Shown piece after piece: positions 28,072 to 36,555 of a stretch of 64,000 nucleotides of DNA. A program made the translations under genes and the position numbers. The notes under the pieces were generated by a model. It was not told the DNA's origin. It saw only the letters and a list, made by a program, of their open reading frames with translations, and did no database searches. Location of the stretch: NCBI GenBank assembly GCA_965263345.1, contig CBDHHC010000006.1, positions 558,001-622,000 on the forward strand, read 5' to 3'. Positions within the stretch are counted from its first letter, which is position 1. Every line of letters starts with the position of its first letter. This stretch comes from CBDHHC01 sp965263345. Its GTDB lineage: Bacteria; Pseudomonadota; Alphaproteobacteria; Rhizobiales; CBDHHC01.

Positions 28072-28102
28072 AGGCCTCCCATCTTGTGAGGCCTTTTTTT
28101 TT
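28072..28102 (+). terminator. Terminator of petABC
   Basis: AGGCCTC (28072-28078) pairs with GAGGCCT (28088-28094), followed by a run of T. Confidence 0.88.
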
Positions 28103-28197
28103 ATGCTTGTGTAAGGCCATAGTGGAATAAAAATTCGAATGATTTAAATATCATTTAGGATATATACTGCATTTAGGCATATTTATCGGAGTAGAGA

Positions 28198-29073
28198 ATG
28201 GCAAAAACGGTGTTAGGTATTATTGGTGGAAGTGGTTTATATCATTTGCCAGGCCTTGAAAATCAGCGCTCTGAGAGAATTGAAACCCCCTGGGGAACTC
28301 CTTCAGATGCCCTTCGTTTTGGTGAGATAAATGGCCTGCCCCTTGTTTTTCTTCCTAGACATGGCTCAAACCATGATGTCCCTCCTAGTGATATTAATTA
28401 TCGTGCAAATATTGATGCTATGAAGCGTGCAGGAGTAACTGATCTGATTTCTGTTTCTGCATGTGGTTCTTTTAGAGAAGAGATGGCTCCAGGGACATTT
28501 GTTCTGGTTGATCAGTTCATTGATCGTACTTTTGCGCGGGTGAAGAGCTTTTTTGGTAAGGGGTGTGTGGCTCATGTTGCTATGGCAGATCCTGTTAGTC
28601 CTGTTTTGGTTGATCAGCTAGCGAAAGCTGCTGAAGGGGCAGACATTACTTACTTTAAAGGTGGAACGTATCTTGTTATGGAAGGTCCACAATTTTCTAC
28701 CCGAGCAGAATCTGAGCTTTACCGGCAATGGGGATGCGATGTTATCGGTATGACCAATATGCCCGAAGCTAAGCTCGCACGGGAAGCAGAAATTTGTTAT
28801 GCGACAGTGGCAATGGTTACGGATTACGATTGCTGGCATGAAGATCATCATGACGTAGATATCAGTGATATTTTACGCGTAATGAAGCTCAATTCAGAAA
28901 ATGCACAAAAGCTTATTGGTAAATTAGCTGAGGTGTTTCCACGCGAACATCCTATATGTCCAAATGGAAGTGATAAAGCACTTGAATATGCTATTATAAC
29001 TCCTGCTGAAAAACGAGATCAAAACCTGCTTCGTAAACTAGATGCTGTGGCTGGGCGTGTTCTAAATACGTAA
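28198..29073 (+). CDS. mtnP: S-methyl-5'-thioadenosine phosphorylase
   Basis: MTA phosphorylase of 291 residues, cleaving methylthioadenosine to adenine and methylthioribose-1-phosphate. N-terminal phosphate loop GIIGGSGLYHLPGL, then FLPRHG, VSACGSFREEM, and the substrate segment EGPQFSTRAE plus GMTNMPEAKLAREAEICYA and TDYDCW, the last being the MTAP-type base-binding residues. It leads the mtnP-apt-mtnA group. Confidence 0.95.
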   Translation: MAKTVLGIIGGSGLYHLPGLENQRSERIETPWGTPSDALRFGEINGLPLVFLPRHGSNHDVPPSDINYRANIDAMKRAGVTDLISVSACGSFREEMAPGTFVLVDQFIDRTFARVKSFFGKGCVAHVAMADPVSPVLVDQLAKAAEGADITYFKGGTYLVMEGPQFSTRAESELYRQWGCDVIGMTNMPEAKLAREAEICYATVAMVTDYDCWHEDHHDVDISDILRVMKLNSENAQKLIGKLAEVFPREHPICPNGSDKALEYAIITPAEKRDQNLLRKLDAVAGRVLNT

Positions 29074-29112
29074 TACTTATCGATTTAATATATAAGGTTC
29101 ATAGGGTTTAAT

Positions 29113-29658
29113 ATGGATGATAAATTAGCAAATCAGTTGAAAGGTCTTGTTCGAACAATTCCTAACTATCCCAAAGAGGGGATTATGTTTCGTGATATCA
29201 CGACAATCCTCTCTGATGCACAAGGCTTCAAGACTTGTATTGATGCCCTGTCTTCTAAGTATGAACATTCCAATATAGAAGCCGTCGCTGGTATTGAAGC
29301 GCGTGGCTTTATTCTTGGTGGTGCGATTGCGGATCATTTGGGGACAGGGTTTGTGCCACTTCGTAAAAAGGGCAAGTTGCCTTGGAAAACAATCGGTGAA
29401 GAATATGAGCTCGAATATGGTACCGATGTTATTGAAATCCATGAAGATGCTGTCAAGCCAGGTGAGCGTATATTACTTGTCGATGATTTGATTGCAACTG
29501 GTGGTACCGCTGAAGCTGGTATTAAACTTTTGCGACGTGCTGGTGCTGAGGTTATTGGCGCATGTTTTGTTATTGATCTTCCAGATTTAGGTGGTAAAGC
29601 CAAGATTGAAGGCCTTGAAGTTCCTTGTCATGTTTTGATTGAATTTGAAGGTGAGTAA
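29113..29658 (+). CDS. apt: Adenine phosphoribosyltransferase
   Basis: Apt of 181 residues converts adenine plus PRPP to AMP. N-terminal IPNYPKEGIMFRDITTIL, then AGIEARGFILGG, and the PRPP motif LLVDDLIATGGTAEAG. It lies 40 bp after mtnP and would recycle the adenine released by that enzyme. Confidence 0.95.
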   Translation: MDDKLANQLKGLVRTIPNYPKEGIMFRDITTILSDAQGFKTCIDALSSKYEHSNIEAVAGIEARGFILGGAIADHLGTGFVPLRKKGKLPWKTIGEEYELEYGTDVIEIHEDAVKPGERILLVDDLIATGGTAEAGIKLLRRAGAEVIGACFVIDLPDLGGKAKIEGLEVPCHVLIEFEGE

Positions 29659-29785
29659 TTATAGTGATGCGTTTGAGTTTTACGTATGCTGAACGCCTGA
29701 ATAGTGTTCGTGCTTAGAAAAATAGTGAGACGTATTCTTCTTCGCCGATGAGCTTAGAAGAGTTAGTTTGAAGAGGTTTTCTTAA

Positions 29786-30877
29786 ATGAAAATTCATGGG
29801 AAACATTATCGTACGATCTGGGTTGCAGAGGATGGTTGGTCTGTTGAAATTATTGATCAAACCAAATTGCCTCATGAGTTTGAGTTGGCTTTTTTGAAGA
29901 CCGTGGAAGATGCTGCTCATGCTATTAAGGTTATGCAGGTTCGTGGTGCTCCTTTGATTGGTGCGACGGCTGCTTATGGTGTCTGTCTTGCTATGCGGGT
30001 TGATCCTTCAGATGAGACTCTTAAGAAATCTGTTGAGTTTCTTGCTGAACAGCGTCCAACTGCGATTAATCTGCGCTGGGCTTTGGATGAGATGTTAAAA
30101 GTTCTTGAGCCTTTGTCTCCAAGTGAGCGTGTTGAAGCTGGTTATCAAAAAGCTGGTGAATTATGTGACCAAGATGTTGAGACGAACCGTATGATTGGTG
30201 TTCATGCTCTTGAATTATTAAAAGAGATTTCTGAAAAGAAAAATGGTGAAACCATTAATATTTTGACGCATTGTAATGCCGGGTGGATTGCGTGTGTCGA
30301 CTGGGGAACAGCAACCTCACCCATTTACCAGGCTCATGATCTTGGAATAAAGGTACATGTTTGGGTTGATGAGACGCGGCCGCGCAATCAGGGGGCTGCC
30401 TTAACTGCCTATGAACTTGGGGCGCATGGGGTTCCTCATACAATTATTACAGATAATGCTGGTGGCCATGTGATGCAGCATGGTTTGGTTGATATTTGTT
30501 TTGTCGGTACTGACCGAACAACTGCTAATGGCGATGTTTGTAATAAGATCGGAACTTATTTGAAGGCTCTTTCAGCGCAAGACAATAATGTTCCTTTTTA
30601 TGTTACGCTTCCTTATTCTACGATTGATTGGACGCTTCATGATGGTTTTTCTATTCCGATAGAAGAACGAAATGCGGATGAGATTTTGAAAATTACTGGT
30701 CGTCGGGCTGATGGATCTGTGGAGACCTTAGATATTGCAGCTCCTGGTAGTCCAGCGGCCAATTTTGCTTTTGATGTCACGCCAGCCCGTTTGGTGACAG
30801 GGTTGGTGACAGAGCGCGGTGTTTGTGAGGCCAGCACTGAGGGTCTTCTCTCTCTTTATCCAGAACGGAGAGCATAA
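29786..30877 (+). CDS. mtnA: S-methyl-5-thioribose-1-phosphate isomerase
   Basis: MtnA of 363 residues isomerises methylthioribose-1-phosphate to methylthioribulose-1-phosphate, the step after MtnP. Motifs: RGAPLIGATAAYG, ILTHCNAGWIAC (catalytic Cys), DETRPRNQGA, ITDNAGG and GTDRTTANGDVCNKIGTY (catalytic Asp). No mtnB, mtnC or mtnD follows, so the rest of the route, or a shunt, must lie elsewhere. Confidence 0.95.
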   Translation: MKIHGKHYRTIWVAEDGWSVEIIDQTKLPHEFELAFLKTVEDAAHAIKVMQVRGAPLIGATAAYGVCLAMRVDPSDETLKKSVEFLAEQRPTAINLRWALDEMLKVLEPLSPSERVEAGYQKAGELCDQDVETNRMIGVHALELLKEISEKKNGETINILTHCNAGWIACVDWGTATSPIYQAHDLGIKVHVWVDETRPRNQGAALTAYELGAHGVPHTIITDNAGGHVMQHGLVDICFVGTDRTTANGDVCNKIGTYLKALSAQDNNVPFYVTLPYSTIDWTLHDGFSIPIEERNADEILKITGRRADGSVETLDIAAPGSPAANFAFDVTPARLVTGLVTERGVCEASTEGLLSLYPERRA

Positions 30878-30901
30878 GAAAAATTTTTGCGGGGCCAAGT
30901 T

Positions 30902-32399
30902 ATGCGTGATTATAGACAATCCATGCGGGATTTATCTTTAGAAGATATTGAGCATTGGTGCCGTTATGTGCCTTGGCTTATTGTTGGATATTTTTGTCTG
31001 CAGTTTCTTACGCGAATTCTTGTCTCCTCCAATCTGGAAGTTGATGAAGCACAGTTTGTTGGGGCGACAGATCTGCGGTTATTGTATGCAAATTCACATC
31101 CTCCGATTTATAACTGGCTGGTTCGTCTAGCTTTAGAAATCACCAATTGGAGTTGGTCCATAGCGTTGCCGTTGGTTCGTAATGTGATCCTTTTGGTTAT
31201 GTATCTTCTTGCCTTTGATCTTATGTTTTTGCTTACCAGAAGTTATTTTCGAAGTGCTGTTGTCATTGTCTGTTTATTGGTTTTGCCACAGATTGTCTGG
31301 CAATCGCAAGTTACATTAGCTCATTCTGTTTTGGTGGCTTGTGGTTGTGTGGCGACTTTGCATGCGCTTGTTCTTGTTTATCAAAGCGGGCGTTGGACTG
31401 ACTATGCGTGGCTTGGGCTTGCAGTTACAATTGGTTTTCTAGCAAAATTTAATTATGCCCTTTTTCTTGTCTCAATGATTATTGCTATTTTTCTGGTTCC
31501 TCATGTTCGAAAACAATTTGAGTTTCGGAAAATATTATTGAGTGTTTCTATCTTTTTGGTTTGTCTCATTCCTATTATTTATACCGCGATTTCAAATCTG
31601 GCAGAGTCGAGTGGGCGGATTAAAAAGCTTTATCGTTCGACAGATTATGCCTGGTTTGATTTGCCTTATCTTGGTATTGATGGTCTGTTTAGTTCTGTTG
31701 GTGCTTTTTTGGCATGGGCTGGGCCACTTCTTTTAATGTTTGCGATATTACATTTTTTGCTGTTGCTTAAATTGCCTTCTGTTGGTTCTGAACAAAGAAA
31801 ATGCCGCGATGTTTTTTCAAATTTGTTTGGATTGATATGTCTGGTTGGTGTCAGTCTTTTTGCTCTTATTATCTTGTTTGCAGATATGCATTTTGTTCAT
31901 GAGCGTTATTTTACTCCTTTGCTGATGGCTTTGCCGTTTTGGTTTGTCTTGAAATTTCCGATTGTTGCAAATGTTCAGGCACGGGTTGGTCTGTTACGAT
32001 TTGGTCTTATCCTTATGTTGTGTGCATTGATTGGAGCCAATAGTCTGGCCATGTTTGGCAATCATAGTCTGTCTTTTCCTTATCGAGACGTTTGCAAATG
32101 GGATCAGCCAAAAGTTTGGCAATGATGTTGCGATCTTAGCAAATCGTGAAAAAGATTATGGCAATCTGGTTATAAATATTCCTGGCTCTCGTGTTTTTTC
32201 ACTAGATGATTTTGCTAAAAAAGTTGTTGTGGTCTGGAAGGATCGAAAGAGACAATCTGCTCCTCCACTTCCTCAGCATTTGCGTGACCGGCTTGGGTCT
32301 GGTTATCGTGCTGTTGGTGGTATTTTTGCTCAAGAAGGCTCCTTTGCTTATACGGGTAAGAGGGTGAAAATGTATTCCCAATTGTTTGAAAAGTTTTAG
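30902..32399 (+). pseudogene. GT39-like membrane glycosyltransferase, frameshifted
   Basis: A multi-span membrane protein resembling glycosyltransferase family 39 (ArnT/RgtA-like), which moves sugars from polyprenyl phosphate to envelope lipids. The luminal acidic motif VDEAQFV and HPPIYNWLV are clear, followed by about ten hydrophobic helices. The first frame stops at 32125 (after FPYRDVCKW), while the natural C-terminal domain (ETFANGISQKFGND to YSQLFEKF) continues in another frame to 32399. The break is near 32085-32100 and one base shift would restore one protein of about 500 residues. It could be a real mutation or a sequencing error. The stop codon at 32397-32399 lies in repeat DNA. Confidence 0.75.
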
Positions 32400-32545
32400 C
32401 GCTCACGCGAATTTGCTTTTGTTGTTGCGTTCATGCGCCACGCAGTTTTAGCGCTCACGCGAATTTGCTTCGCAAATCGCTCCGCGGGGGCGAAGCAAAG
32501 CTTCGGGGGCCTCAAACAATCACTTTCGTGATTGTTATCGTTCGG
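32397..32545. repeat. REP-like hairpin repeat, left copy (one full unit plus a partial)
   Basis: A partial unit (32397-32420, TAGCGCTCACGCGAATTTGC) precedes a full unit at 32447-32545. The full unit has three hairpins: ATTTGC/GCAAAT, CGAAGC/GCTTCG and AACAATCAC/GTGATTGTT. The same element forms a four-unit array at 35821-36209. The first partial unit supplies the stop codon of the glycosyltransferase gene. Confidence 0.85.
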
Positions 32546-32910
32546 GTGGCATGCTTATCGCATTTATGTTCATCTTTATATTATCATCTTAGGTTTTACT
32601 TCGTTGTCGGTTAGATAAGGACCATTATAAAGGAGGTTTTGGGGGCGAGGATAACTTTTTTTGTTTAATTATTTCATGGGCTTATTTAATGAAAGTTGTA
32701 TAACTTTGTGATTATTAAACGGGTTGTATATGTAAAACTTTATAATGAGTGATTGTAAATTTAAGTTTTTTTTGTAATATTTATTATAGTATATGTATGA
32801 TTTATACTTTAATGATTTTTTAAGTAATATTTTTTTTATGCACGCAATAAAAAGCTAAGTTATATTGATGTCACGGAAATTTCGATACATATTTATAGAG
32901 GTAAAAGGCT
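32400..32910. other. Intergenic stretch: repeat, shared tail and cassette promoter region
   Basis: After the hairpin repeat comes a tail shared with the right copy: ACCATTATA (32621-32629), then GAGGATAACTTTTTTT (32647-32662). The last 180 bp are extremely AT-rich and probably hold the promoter of the cassette that starts at 32911. No gene is visible. Confidence 0.6.
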
Positions 32911-33741
32911 ATGTTTGAACCAATAAACAAAGCACACGCAATTGTCGAAATGGTGATTTTCTTTGGTTTTCCTGCTGGTCCCGAGACAGAAGACGTGGTT
33001 AATGAAATTATAACTATTAAAGATAGTTTAAAAGATGATTTCCCCAATTCTAATTTAAATCAAGGATATAGGCTTAATGTTGGTGAGGAAAAAGTCGATA
33101 GGATCCCCGGCGCTGAATTAACTCATCATAGGAAAGGTGATGGGCACCCAGATTGGCTGATACGAATTTCTGCTAATTCTTTTTCAGTTCATTGCCTTGA
33201 TTATACGCGCTGGGATGATGTTTGGAAAAAGTCATATAAATATATTTCGACGGCCTTCAAAACAATTGAGAGCATAGATTTACCATTAACTGAAATCGGA
33301 TTAAAATATGTTGATCGTTTCAAATATCTAGGTAATTCTAATGATTATAAAATAGAAGAGCTTTTACGCACTGATAGTGGTTTGATATTTGATAGAGCTT
33401 TCTCTTCTGGAAGGCGATGGCATAGCCACGTTGGATGGTTTGATACACATGGTTTTAATGGCGAAGAAATTCTTAATCAACTTAAATTAGACTCCACAAT
33501 CTTTCAGCAACCAGAACCTGATGCAACATTTGTGCTTATTGATCATACTACTTCTTTAAGAGCGCAAGATCGCGATATGTTAAATAAATATAAACAAACA
33601 GTACCAACACAAGGAGGGGTATTAGATTCACTAATACAGTTTATGCACAATAATAATAAAACTGTGATGCAGAAGATTTTACAAAAAGATATTGCTGGTA
33701 GGATTAAGCTTGCTAGTGGGGGAGGGAATAATGATGAATAA
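32911..33741 (+). CDS. TIGR04255-like protein, first gene of an unknown cassette
   Basis: A 276-residue soluble protein resembling the sporadic TIGR04255 family of unknown function. Supporting features are the N-terminal beta segment AIVEMVIFFGFP, the central WLIRISANSFSVHCLDYTRWDDVWKKSY and LTEIGLKYVDRF, which match the family's strand, Trp-helix and IGLRYVNR pattern. The start at 32911 has AGAGGTAAAAGG upstream. Codon use is more A-rich than in neighbouring housekeeping genes. Its end overlaps the next gene. These proteins tend to appear in small accessory gene sets; no activity is known to me. Confidence 0.7.
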   Translation: MFEPINKAHAIVEMVIFFGFPAGPETEDVVNEIITIKDSLKDDFPNSNLNQGYRLNVGEEKVDRIPGAELTHHRKGDGHPDWLIRISANSFSVHCLDYTRWDDVWKKSYKYISTAFKTIESIDLPLTEIGLKYVDRFKYLGNSNDYKIEELLRTDSGLIFDRAFSSGRRWHSHVGWFDTHGFNGEEILNQLKLDSTIFQQPEPDATFVLIDHTTSLRAQDRDMLNKYKQTVPTQGGVLDSLIQFMHNNNKTVMQKILQKDIAGRIKLASGGGNNDE

Positions 33742-34324
33742 TCGAATGGTTTCTGAGTTTGGTGACCAAAATGACCAATTTTTTGTAGGCACTACATCAG
33801 GTGAATCTCCAAAATATAGATCTAATATTTCAGCTATTGCATTTACAGCAATAATGCTAACTAGCACGCAATTGGTGCAAGCACGAGAGAGAGAAAGCTT
33901 TAGTAATTTGACATCAAATATTTCTAGTGAAGTTAGCGCAGTTCATCCACTTCATGTACTTGATGTTATGCGTAAAGATCTAAAAGCAATAGAAACTATA
34001 AGAGAATTAGCACTTCTTAAAGATGGATGGAAAGGTGAAGGTAGCATCGCAGCCCCCAGGAAAGTTACAGATGATGCAGAACAATTTGCACGTTTTCATC
34101 TAAAAGATCAAGATATTGAGCCACCTTTTATAGGTCTTGATGCTGATGGTGATATTACATTTTTTTGGAAAACTGAAAAAGTTATAATGGACCTAAGCAT
34201 ATATGGCGATGGAACATTTTCATATTTTGCTGAAGGAAATAATAAACAAACTTTTGGAGATGAAGACATTCCAATCGAAACTCATCTTCCAGAAGATTTG
34301 TTAAAATTATTAGACACAAAATAA
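33734..34324 (+). CDS. Hypothetical protein, second gene of the cassette
   Basis: About 196 residues. ATG 33734 lies seven bases after GGAGGG; ATG 33731 is an alternative. Both lie inside the end of the TIGR04255-like gene, which suggests coupled translation. Residues about 30-52 (ISAIAFTAIMLTSTQLVQA) are hydrophobic and may be an internal signal or membrane segment. The C-terminal half has LLKDGWKGEGSIAAP, then IGLDADGDITFFWK and IYGDGTFSYFAE, a beta-rich pattern I associate with partners of TIGR04255 genes. Function unknown. Confidence 0.65.
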   Translation: MNNRMVSEFGDQNDQFFVGTTSGESPKYRSNISAIAFTAIMLTSTQLVQARERESFSNLTSNISSEVSAVHPLHVLDVMRKDLKAIETIRELALLKDGWKGEGSIAAPRKVTDDAEQFARFHLKDQDIEPPFIGLDADGDITFFWKTEKVIMDLSIYGDGTFSYFAEGNNKQTFGDEDIPIETHLPEDLLKLLDTK

Positions 34325-34351
34325 TATAAGATGCATAAGGTTGCTCTCTAG

Positions 34352-34849
34352 ATGAATCTTATTGACGATGAAAAAAACTTAAATGATTGCATAAAGAATG
34401 ATGAGCAATTACTTAGACTGATTTGGTCGAAACGTGATTTAAAAGATGGCTTAGTTGCGCCCTCTTCAATTAATAAAAGTGATATTTCAAAACGAGGAAT
34501 GAGTGTTGATAGAGAAAACCTTGTTCAAAAACCGGTCATGGAAACACTCGCAGAGTATCAAAAACAACAAGGTTTGGAGAAAGGTGGCGATCTTGGTATT
34601 CCTTTATTAGCTCGTCTTGAAACGGGAGCTGTGAGGGAAATCAATTATGAAAACGAATGTATTTTTAATGTCATACCAAATCCAACAAAAGCAAACCCTC
34701 CACTATTAGAAAATAAAGCGCATGCATTGATAGTTCCTCTGAAGAAGCATAATAAAAGTAGCAGAAGAAAGATGAATGAATTTAGAACTCAGTTAGTAAA
34801 AATTATGAGTAAACCAATTCCTTTTAATGAATATTTTGAAAGTAATTGA
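34352..34849 (+). CDS. Hypothetical protein, third gene of the cassette
   Basis: A 165-residue soluble protein, 27 bp after the second gene. The start at 34352 has only a weak AAGG upstream. The visible pattern is a Trp/Arg start (LIWSKRDLKDGLVAPSS), then RGMSVDREN, PLLARLETGAVREI, a long spacer and ENKAHALIVPLKKHNKSSRR. I recall this order (SVD-type motif, then AHALIV before a basic helix) from recurrent small accessory proteins of unknown function, but cannot name a family. Confidence 0.6.
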   Translation: MNLIDDEKNLNDCIKNDEQLLRLIWSKRDLKDGLVAPSSINKSDISKRGMSVDRENLVQKPVMETLAEYQKQQGLEKGGDLGIPLLARLETGAVREINYENECIFNVIPNPTKANPPLLENKAHALIVPLKKHNKSSRRKMNEFRTQLVKIMSKPIPFNEYFESN

Positions 34850-34998
34850 TAGTTAGTAATTGTTTTTTTTCACTGTTCAGACATACAGATTGTATCTTAA
34901 ATTTAGGTTATTCCTTCAACATGACAAAGTCGTGATATTACAGGGAGTTTATCGAGGCTCTAAAAACTTATTCTACTTGATAAAATTAGATGAATATA

Positions 34999-35022
34999 AG
35001 GAACGGGACTATGCCCGTTCCT
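34999..35022. repeat. Perfect hairpin at the end of the cassette
   Basis: A 9-bp stem AGGAACGGG (34999-35007) / CCCGTTCCT (35014-35022), loop ACTATG, between the cassette and the convergent DUF2939-like gene. It has no clear T run. A degenerate copy, in reverse, occurs at about 36367-36391. Confidence 0.6.
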
Positions 35023-35041
35023 GCAAAGTTTGTGTATTACT

Positions 35042-35725
35042 TTATAGATGCGGAATTAATTTTGTTAATTTCCAATCCATCTCTTCAAAACCCATAACTG
35101 CGGTTACATCAGGCTTATCAGAGTCACCGTCTTTTGCGACTGATACCTGGAATTCTGTCAGGCTGTTAAAACGCAGGCTTTTGATGTTTGAAATGCTAAA
35201 CGACTTATCACCTTTGTCATCTGCTTTGTTGGATTTGCTATCAGATCCAAGTCCAGGGATGCCTGTAACGCCTGGTATTTTTACGCCAAACTCAGTTGCT
35301 TTTTTAAAAAGTCCCCCAAGTCCTCCACTCTGACCATCATCACCGCCGCCAATATTTAACTGGCCAGCAATATTAAATTCAGATAGATCGATTTTTCCGC
35401 CAGACTTCACAAGGCTGATCAGTCCTTTTGGTGTCATATATGTTTTGAGAGCTTGTTTCACAACAACCTCAGACACATTGTCTGACAAACCAAGAATATC
35501 ATTATTCCTTTGGCCTAATTTCGAGACTTCTTTTTTCACAGCTTCGCGTACGGGACCTTCAAAAGATTGGCGTACACTTACCCAGTTAATCTTTTCTTTT
35601 AAAAGCGGCTCATCTGCAGTTACTGCACCATTATAGATCTGATATGCAGAAACAGCCGGCCAGGCGAAATAACCAATACCGGCAAAAATACATAAAATAA
35701 TGATCCAATTAAATAGACGTCTCAT
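35042..35725 (-). CDS. DUF2939-like membrane-anchored protein
   Basis: A 227-residue protein with an N-terminal membrane span (about 5-25, FNWIIILCIFAGIGYFAWPAVSAYQI) and an outer domain. The start segment YQIYNGAVTADEPLLKEKINWVSVRQSF fits DUF2939, a family of unknown function. A Gly-rich and then Lys/Asp-rich loop (about 125-185) interrupts the C-terminal half, which ends EEMDWKLTKLIPHL. It lies convergent to the unknown cassette and between the two repeat blocks. Confidence 0.75.
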   Translation of the reverse strand: MRRLFNWIIILCIFAGIGYFAWPAVSAYQIYNGAVTADEPLLKEKINWVSVRQSFEGPVREAVKKEVSKLGQRNNDILGLSDNVSEVVVKQALKTYMTPKGLISLVKSGGKIDLSEFNIAGQLNIGGGDDGQSGGLGGLFKKATEFGVKIPGVTGIPGLGSDSKSNKADDKGDKSFSISNIKSLRFNSLTEFQVSVAKDGDSDKPDVTAVMGFEEMDWKLTKLIPHL

Positions 35726-36555
35726 TCCCAGTCTCCCTTTAATATATTCCTAATTATGAGTCGTATCATCTTACTGTGAGCTCTTATTCTTGTATAGATA
35801 TTATGTCGGTGCTATGAGGTTTTATCGGTCACACGAATTTGCTTTCAGCAAATTGCTCCGCGGGGGCGAAGCGAAGCTTCGAGGTCCTCAAACGATCACG
35901 TTTGTGATCGTATATTGTCCATTTTATCGCTCACGCGAATTTGCTTTCAGCAAATTGCTCCGCGGGGGCGGCAAAGCTTCGGGGTCCTCAAAATCATTGT
36001 GATCGTTATTGTCATTTTATCGCTCACGCGAATTTGCTTTCAGCAAATTGCTCCGCGGGGGCGAAGCGAAGCTTCGAGGTCCTCAAACGATCACGGGATC
36101 ATTATTGTCCATTTTATCGCTCACGCGAATTTGCTTTGAAGCAAATTTCCGCGGGGGCGAAGCAAAGCTTCGGGGTCCTCAAACGATCACGTTTGTGATT
36201 TATTTGTCCAGGTGGATAGAGAATTATCGTTTTTGGGATGCATTATATTTTTGATGTAGACCATTATATGGGAGATTATAGAGGTGAGGATAACTTTTTT
36301 TCATATAATGATTTCAATGGGTTGAAAATATTTTTTTGATTTATTTTTGTTAAGGGTAGTGACATTAAGAACGGGTATAATGTCGTTCCTAATCAGGTTT
36401 AAAATTATTTTATCCCTTTATGCAAACCCACTTTTTATCTGTTACAATTTGTCATTTGAAACTTTATATGGTTGCACATGCTTTAAATATGTATTAAAAA
36501 TACATATTTAAAGCTATAAGACTATTTTATCAAAAATAAAAAGAATGAGGTTTTC
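35726..36555. other. Intergenic stretch holding the repeat array and its tail
   Basis: Besides the array, the tail repeats the left copy: ACCATTATA (36260-36268) and GAGGATAACTTTTTTT (36286-36301), 26 bp apart exactly as on the left. Further on, an imperfect hairpin at about 36367-36391 resembles the one at 34999-35022, and 36488-36514 contains a short AAATATGTATT palindrome. No gene is visible. Confidence 0.7.
35821..36209. repeat. Tandem array of four REP-like three-hairpin units
   Basis: Four units begin near 35821, 35923, 36016 and 36113 (periods about 102, 93 and 97 bp). Each has TCACGCGAATTTGCTTTCAG with hairpin AATTTGCT/AGCAAATT, then CTCCGCGGGGGCGAAGC with hairpin CGAAGC/GCTTCG, then GGTCCTCAAA and a final hairpin ACGATCAC/GTGATCGT. 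Unit 2 has lost part of hairpins two and three, and unit 4 has a changed first loop. Short ORFs across the array are by-products of the repeats. Confidence 0.9.

Noticed and set aside
35821..36209. Possible CRISPR array
   Set aside because: Nearly the whole 97-bp unit is repeated, there are no unique spacers of constant length, and no cas genes are present.
35790..36254. Several overlapping short ORFs in the repeat array with similar peptides (for example FYRSREFAFSKLLRGG)
   Set aside because: They are the same hairpin repeat read in different frames; no ribosome sites, and the unit lengths are not multiples of three.
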